From positions 1 through 9,718 of the forward strand of contig CAAGKZ010000052.1 in the NCBI GenBank assembly GCA_900770665.1: a DNA stretch of 9,718 bases, read 5' to 3'. Numbering within the stretch: position 1 is the stretch's first letter; every line of letters begins with the position of its first letter. The translations under genes and the position numbers were made by a program. Below are positions 7,090 through 9,718 of the stretch, in pieces. The stretch comes from Bacteroidaceae bacterium. GTDB taxonomy: Bacteria > Bacteroidota > Bacteroidia > Bacteroidales > Bacteroidaceae. The notes beneath the pieces are model-generated. The model had not been told where the DNA came from. It saw only the letters and a list, made by a program, of their open reading frames with translations, and searched no databases.

Positions 7090-7712
7090 TATGAGATTTC
7101 CCTTTTTTCGGTGAACAGACTCTCTGAAATAATCTCATTCCTGCCGTTCTCTTTCTTTTCGTTGATTTTCAGTCCCTCCCTTTCAATCCAATTGTTCTTG
7201 TCGTCGAATTTGGAGTTCCTGAAGAGAAGAGTCTCTGTTGTCGGGTAATTGAAATCATACGCACGCCGTTCTATCTTTTTGAGGATTCCGTCGTTGCCAT
7301 ATTCATAGCTCTCTGTGGCTATATCCTTCCCGTACCACATGTAGTTTATGGCGGCTACCTTGCCGTCTGTGTCATACACGTATCTTATTTCGACTTTCGG
7401 TTCGTTGTCCTTTGCCCCCGTTGTCGTGTAGATTCTTATCCTGTTGTTATGGTCGCGCTCAGCGCTGTTTTCGGTTGTTCCAAGTTGCCACATATTGTCG
7501 GTCTTATGTCTTGTGCACAAGCCCTCTTTGTTGAAACGTAGATAATATACATGCTCGGTTGTTCCATTGCTGATGGTTGTGACTTTTACATCCTTTACGG
7601 GACCTTGCAGTTCGTACATGCCACGGTCGGGGTAGGTTATCTTGTCGGGTGTCGTACACGAGGCGACAAAGCAAAGAATAAGGATGAGTAGGAGTATAAA
7701 TCGTCTGTTCAT
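7083..7712 (-). CDS. Predicted lipoprotein with YD/RHS-like repeats
   Basis: A 209-residue protein of unknown function. It starts with a lipoprotein signal: MNRRF, a hydrophobic run, and the lipobox VASC with the modified Cys at 19. The mature part holds spaced copies of an aromatic-x-aromatic-D/N-x2-G-like strand-turn pattern: YLRFNKEGL (57-65), YVYDTDGKV (111-119), YEYGNDGIL (136-144) and SKFDDKNNWIER (167-178). This resembles the YD-type beta repeats of RHS-like proteins common in Bacteroidetes lipoproteins. It probably sits in the outer membrane; the side it faces is unclear, and no S-D/E-rich surface-export tag follows the Cys. It starts 13 bases after the CYTH gene and is likely cotranscribed. 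No toxin domain, polymerisation or enzyme motif is visible. Confidence 0.8.
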   Translation of the reverse strand: MNRRFILLLILILCFVASCTTPDKITYPDRGMYELQGPVKDVKVTTISNGTTEHVYYLRFNKEGLCTRHKTDNMWQLGTTENSAERDHNNRIRIYTTTGAKDNEPKVEIRYVYDTDGKVAAINYMWYGKDIATESYEYGNDGILKKIERRAYDFNYPTTETLLFRNSKFDDKNNWIEREGLKINEKKENGRNEIISESLFTEKREISYY

Positions 7713-7725
7713 GGCGTAGTGCTTT

Positions 7726-8193
7726 TTACCAACTTTTGTACGGGTAACGTGTTAGTCTTGAGTTATAGTAACGCTTGTCACCGGTAACTTCTGCACCAAG
7801 AAAACCGGGCCTTTCAAAATTTTCATTGGCATCGCTCAATTCCACTTCGGCAATAACAAGTCCTTCGTTGTCGCCAAAGAATTCATCTACTTCGAATATG
7901 TGCTTCCCGAATTTTACAAGATGGCGTATCTTGTCTATTATGCCGTCGTGGCATAGTTTCAACAACTCCAGCGCTTCTGCGACGGATATCTCTTTCTCCC
8001 ATTCAAAACGGCTTAGCCCCCCGTCGAGTGAAGGGCCTTTTATTGTGATATAACCCTTGTCGCCACGCACTCGCACGCGAGCCGAATTGCCACCTTCGCG
8101 GCAGATGTAGCCCTGGGCTATGCGGTCGCTGCGGAATGCCATAGCCTTGTAACTGTCATCTATGACAAGGAATTTTCTCTCTATCTCAAGCAT
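7726..8193 (-). CDS. CYTH-domain triphosphate tunnel enzyme
   Basis: A 155-residue stand-alone CYTH protein, the compact size of bacterial enzymes such as the Nitrosomonas and Clostridium tripolyphosphatases. The N-terminal ExExK signature is EIERK (3-7). Further tunnel residues appear in order: R39 and R41 in ARVRVRG, K52 in TIKG, the acidic strand EWEKE (64-68), K88 and R90 in DKIRH, EVDE (101-104) and AEVEL (115-119). Such enzymes bind a triphosphate and divalent metal inside a beta barrel; inorganic triphosphatase is the most likely activity, but adenylate cyclase or thiamine triphosphatase activities exist in the superfamily, so the substrate is inferred only. It lies 167 bases after prfB with no clear promoter between, and 13 bases before the lipoprotein gene. 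Confidence 0.92.
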   Translation of the reverse strand: MLEIERKFLVIDDSYKAMAFRSDRIAQGYICREGGNSARVRVRGDKGYITIKGPSLDGGLSRFEWEKEISVAEALELLKLCHDGIIDKIRHLVKFGKHIFEVDEFFGDNEGLVIAEVELSDANENFERPGFLGAEVTGDKRYYNSRLTRYPYKSW

Positions 8194-8200
8194 GTTTTTT

Positions 8201-8359
8201 AAAGGTGAAAGGTTAAATCGGAAAACGGAAAGCTGCGAGTAAGCGAGTGTGTGGAAGTTTACTTACACACAAAGCGAGCGAAGCAGGTTCAAGCGCACGA
8301 AGTGCGGTTAAAGCGGGAAACTTTTACCTTTAACCTTTCAGTTTTCACCTTTCCGTTTT
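8201..8359. repeat. Composite intergenic repeat: permuted inverted arms around small hairpins
   Basis: This fills the gap between prfB and the CYTH gene. Left arm elements recur inverted on the right: AAAGGTGAAA (8201-8210) with 8343-8352, TGAAAGGTTAAA (8206-8217) with 8329-8340, and AAAACGGAAA (8222-8231) with 8350-8359, all perfect but in changed order. Between the arms lie a hairpin at 8248-8271 (10 of 11 pairs, 2-base loop), a perfect CGCAC-GAA-GTGCG hairpin (8294-8306), AAGCG four times (from 8241, 8272, 8291, 8311) and near-direct repeats GGTTCAAGCG/GGTTAAAGCG (8287, 8306). The right arm abuts the prfB stop. It may be a dispersed intergenic repeat, or act in transcript termination or stability. 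Confidence 0.65.
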
Positions 8360-8360
8360 A

Positions 8361-9476
8361 TTACTCTCCCTTATCGGCGAACTCCATCAGGTATGCCTTG
8401 ATGAAACCGTCAATCTTGCCGTCCATCACACCATTCACGTCCGATGTCTGGTAGCCAGTACGGTGGTCTTTCACGCGGCGGTCATCGAACACGTAGCTGC
8501 GAATCTGTGAACCCCATTCAATCTTCTTCTTGCCGGCCTCAACTTTAGCCTGCTCCTCCATGCGGTGCTGCATCTCCTTGTTGTAGAGGATTGAACGCAA
8601 CTGGCGCATGGCGTTCTCCTTGTTCTTGGGCTGGTCACGGGTCTCGGTGTTCTCAATGAGAATCTCCTCCTCGGCTCCTGTATATGGGTCTTTATATTGG
8701 TAACGCAGACGTACACCCGATTCTACCTTGTTCACGTTCTGTCCACCGGCACCGCCGCTTCGGAATGTATCCCAAGAGATGCGTGCAGGTTCAATTACAA
8801 CCTCAATGCTGTCGTCAACGAGCGGGGTAACGAATACCGAGCTGAACGATGTCATTCGCTTGCCCTGTGCGTTGTATGGGCTTACGCGCACCAGGCGGTG
8901 CACACCGTTCTCGCCCTTGAGATAACCGTATGCGTATGGACCCTGCAATTCAAGTGTGACAGTCTTGATACCGGCATCCTCGGCCTCCTGCAGGTTGGCA
9001 ACGGCCACCTTGTAGCCGTTTGCCTCGGCCCAACGCATATACATACGCATGAGCATGCTTGCCCAATCCTGTGCCTCGGTACCGCCGGCACCCGAGTTGA
9101 TTTTCAGTACGCAGTCCATGTCGTCGGCCTCGCCGCGGAGCATATTCTTGAGCTCCAGCTCCTCGATGGCTGTGAGTGCACGTGCATAGGCATCGTCAAC
9201 TTCATGCTCTTCAACCATCTCCTCGCGGAAAAGCTCCATTGCCATCTCTGTCTCCTCGGTGCGGTTGTTCACCTCCTTGTAACCCTCAATCCAAGCCTGC
9301 AGAGCCTTTACTTTCTTCATCTGCGCTTCGGCTTTTTTTGCGTCGTCCCAAAAACCGGGAGCTTGTGTGCGGAGCTGTTCCTCCTCAACCTGTATAATCT
9401 TTTCGTCAATGGCAAGGTATTGCTTCAGGGCGGCTGTGCGCTCCTTTATATCCTTCAACTGGTCGGCTGTAATCAT
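8361..9476 (-). CDS. prfB: Peptide chain release factor 2 (RF2), no frameshift needed
   Basis: RF2 recognises UGA and UAA at the ribosomal A site and triggers release of the finished peptide. The 371 residues cover the whole protein: helical domain 1 (to about 110), the codon-recognition domain with SPY at 199-201 where Escherichia coli RF2 has SPF, and the catalytic loop RSGGAGGQNVNKVES (239-253) whose GGQ is at 244-246. The C-terminal part includes KKIEWGSQIRSYVFDD (317-332), typical of the family. In many bacteria the gene is split by an in-frame UGA after about 25 codons and needs a +1 frameshift. Here the frame is continuous: codons 20-24 read TAC CTT GCC ATT GAC, so there is no UGA and this autoregulation is absent. 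The ATG at 9476 follows a candidate promoter. Confidence 0.97.
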   Translation of the reverse strand: MITADQLKDIKERTAALKQYLAIDEKIIQVEEEQLRTQAPGFWDDAKKAEAQMKKVKALQAWIEGYKEVNNRTEETEMAMELFREEMVEEHEVDDAYARALTAIEELELKNMLRGEADDMDCVLKINSGAGGTEAQDWASMLMRMYMRWAEANGYKVAVANLQEAEDAGIKTVTLELQGPYAYGYLKGENGVHRLVRVSPYNAQGKRMTSFSSVFVTPLVDDSIEVVIEPARISWDTFRSGGAGGQNVNKVESGVRLRYQYKDPYTGAEEEILIENTETRDQPKNKENAMRQLRSILYNKEMQHRMEEQAKVEAGKKKIEWGSQIRSYVFDDRRVKDHRTGYQTSDVNGVMDGKIDGFIKAYLMEFADKGE

Positions 9477-9505
9477 CTTTATTCTGTTATCTATTAATTA
9501 TTGTG

Positions 9506-9537
9506 CGAAGATACAACGATATTCAAAAATACGCAAG
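9506..9537 (-). promoter_or_regulatory. Candidate promoter for prfB
   Basis: On the minus strand TATCTTCG (9506-9513) is one mismatch from TAnnTTTG, and CTTG (9534-9537) one mismatch from TTTG, with a 20-base spacer. Transcription would start near 9499, giving a leader of about 23 bases before the prfB ATG. A perfect 10-base palindrome, TACGCGCGTA (9542-9551), lies just upstream of the -33 element. Confidence 0.5.
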
Positions 9538-9562
9538 AGTATACGCGCGTAAAGCCTCCTCC

Positions 9563-9585
9563 CAGGGCAATATAATTGTGCCCTG
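9563..9585. promoter_or_regulatory. Inverted repeat between two divergent promoters; possible operator
   Basis: CAGGGCA (9563-9569) and TGCCCTG (9579-9585) are perfect inverted arms around a 9-base AT-rich centre, a typical layout for a dimeric regulator site. It lies between the prfB promoter and the plus-strand promoter at 9609-9639. It has no T-run on either side close enough for a convincing terminator. Confidence 0.4.
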
Positions 9586-9608
9586 TTGAAAAAATAACAC
9601 TGCCCGAT

Positions 9609-9639
9609 TTTGTAGATGACCATCACTGTTGTACCTTTG
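9609..9639 (+). promoter_or_regulatory. Strong Bacteroidetes-type promoter for the gene at 9659
   Basis: TTTG (9609-9612), a 19-base spacer and TACCTTTG (9632-9639) match both consensus elements exactly; this is the best promoter in the window. Transcription would start near 9646, leaving a leader of only about 13 bases before the ATG at 9659. Confidence 0.8.
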
Positions 9640-9658
9640 CACCGGAAGAGATATTTGT

Positions 9659-9718
9659 ATGAAAGTGAGCGAGGCAAATGTGAAACAGGCTGTGGAGTTA
9701 TTGAAAGTTCTTATAAGC
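9659..9718 (+). CDS. Start of a plus-strand gene, cut by window edge; perhaps M20/ArgE-like peptidase
   Basis: Only 20 codons are visible, beginning MKVSEANVKQAVEL and ending LKVLIS at the right edge. The exact-consensus promoter just upstream makes this a real gene start. The pattern A-V-x-L-L-K-x-L-I-S resembles the N-terminal helix of M20-family deacetylases such as ArgE, which usually continues with a P-S motif, but the fragment is far too short to settle the family. It is divergent from prfB. Confidence 0.6.
   Translation, partial: MKVSEANVKQAVELLKVLIS

Noticed and set aside
8697..9497. Open frame of 266 codons on the plus strand, antisense to prfB
   Set aside because: It mirrors the codon bias of prfB. 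The translation is rich in Cys, His and Leu with no domain pattern, and the opposite strand is an unmistakable RF2.

Overview
The window looks like chromosomal DNA of a gut-type Bacteroidales bacterium (Bacteroides/Prevotella relatives); I cannot name the genus. The reasons are promoters of the Bacteroidetes form (TTTG, about 19-22 bases, TAnnTTTG), little Shine-Dalgarno signal, a glycine-lipid gene pair typical of Bacteroidetes, and housekeeping proteins that read like Bacteroidales versions. It is mostly core genome. I see no insertion sequence, phage, CRISPR array, tRNA or rRNA.

Layout, left to right. Positions 1-3589 (minus strand) form a close-packed run whose transcription order is glsA, glsB, dut, then a TPR protein cut by the left edge, with gaps of 17, 46 and 24 bases. 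glsA and glsB encode the two acyltransferases that build N-acyl, O-acyl glycine lipids; dut is dUTPase; the TPR protein carries a signal peptide. Positions 3590-3852 are an AT-rich gap with two candidate promoters and a long inverted repeat. Positions 3853-6372 (minus) hold ruvB followed 15 bases later by a Wzx/MATE-like flippase. Positions 6373-6645 are a divergent promoter region. A VanZ-like membrane protein (6646-7089, plus) meets a YD-repeat-like lipoprotein tail to tail, overlapping by 7 bases. That lipoprotein follows a CYTH triphosphate-tunnel enzyme (7726-8193, minus). A repeat-rich gap (8194-8360) separates them from prfB (8361-9476, minus). After a divergent promoter region, the first 20 codons of a plus-strand gene begin at 9659; they resemble the start of an M20/ArgE peptidase, but the fragment is too short to be sure.

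How the genes fit together: several concern the envelope (glycine lipids, flippase, VanZ-like protein, two exported proteins). The others are single-gene housekeeping functions: nucleotide sanitation, Holliday-junction migration and translation termination. The points most worth a second look are the glycine-lipid pair with its unusual acyltransferase motif spacing, a prfB that appears to have lost the programmed frameshift site, and the composite inverted-repeat block downstream of prfB. I found no clear new multi-gene system.
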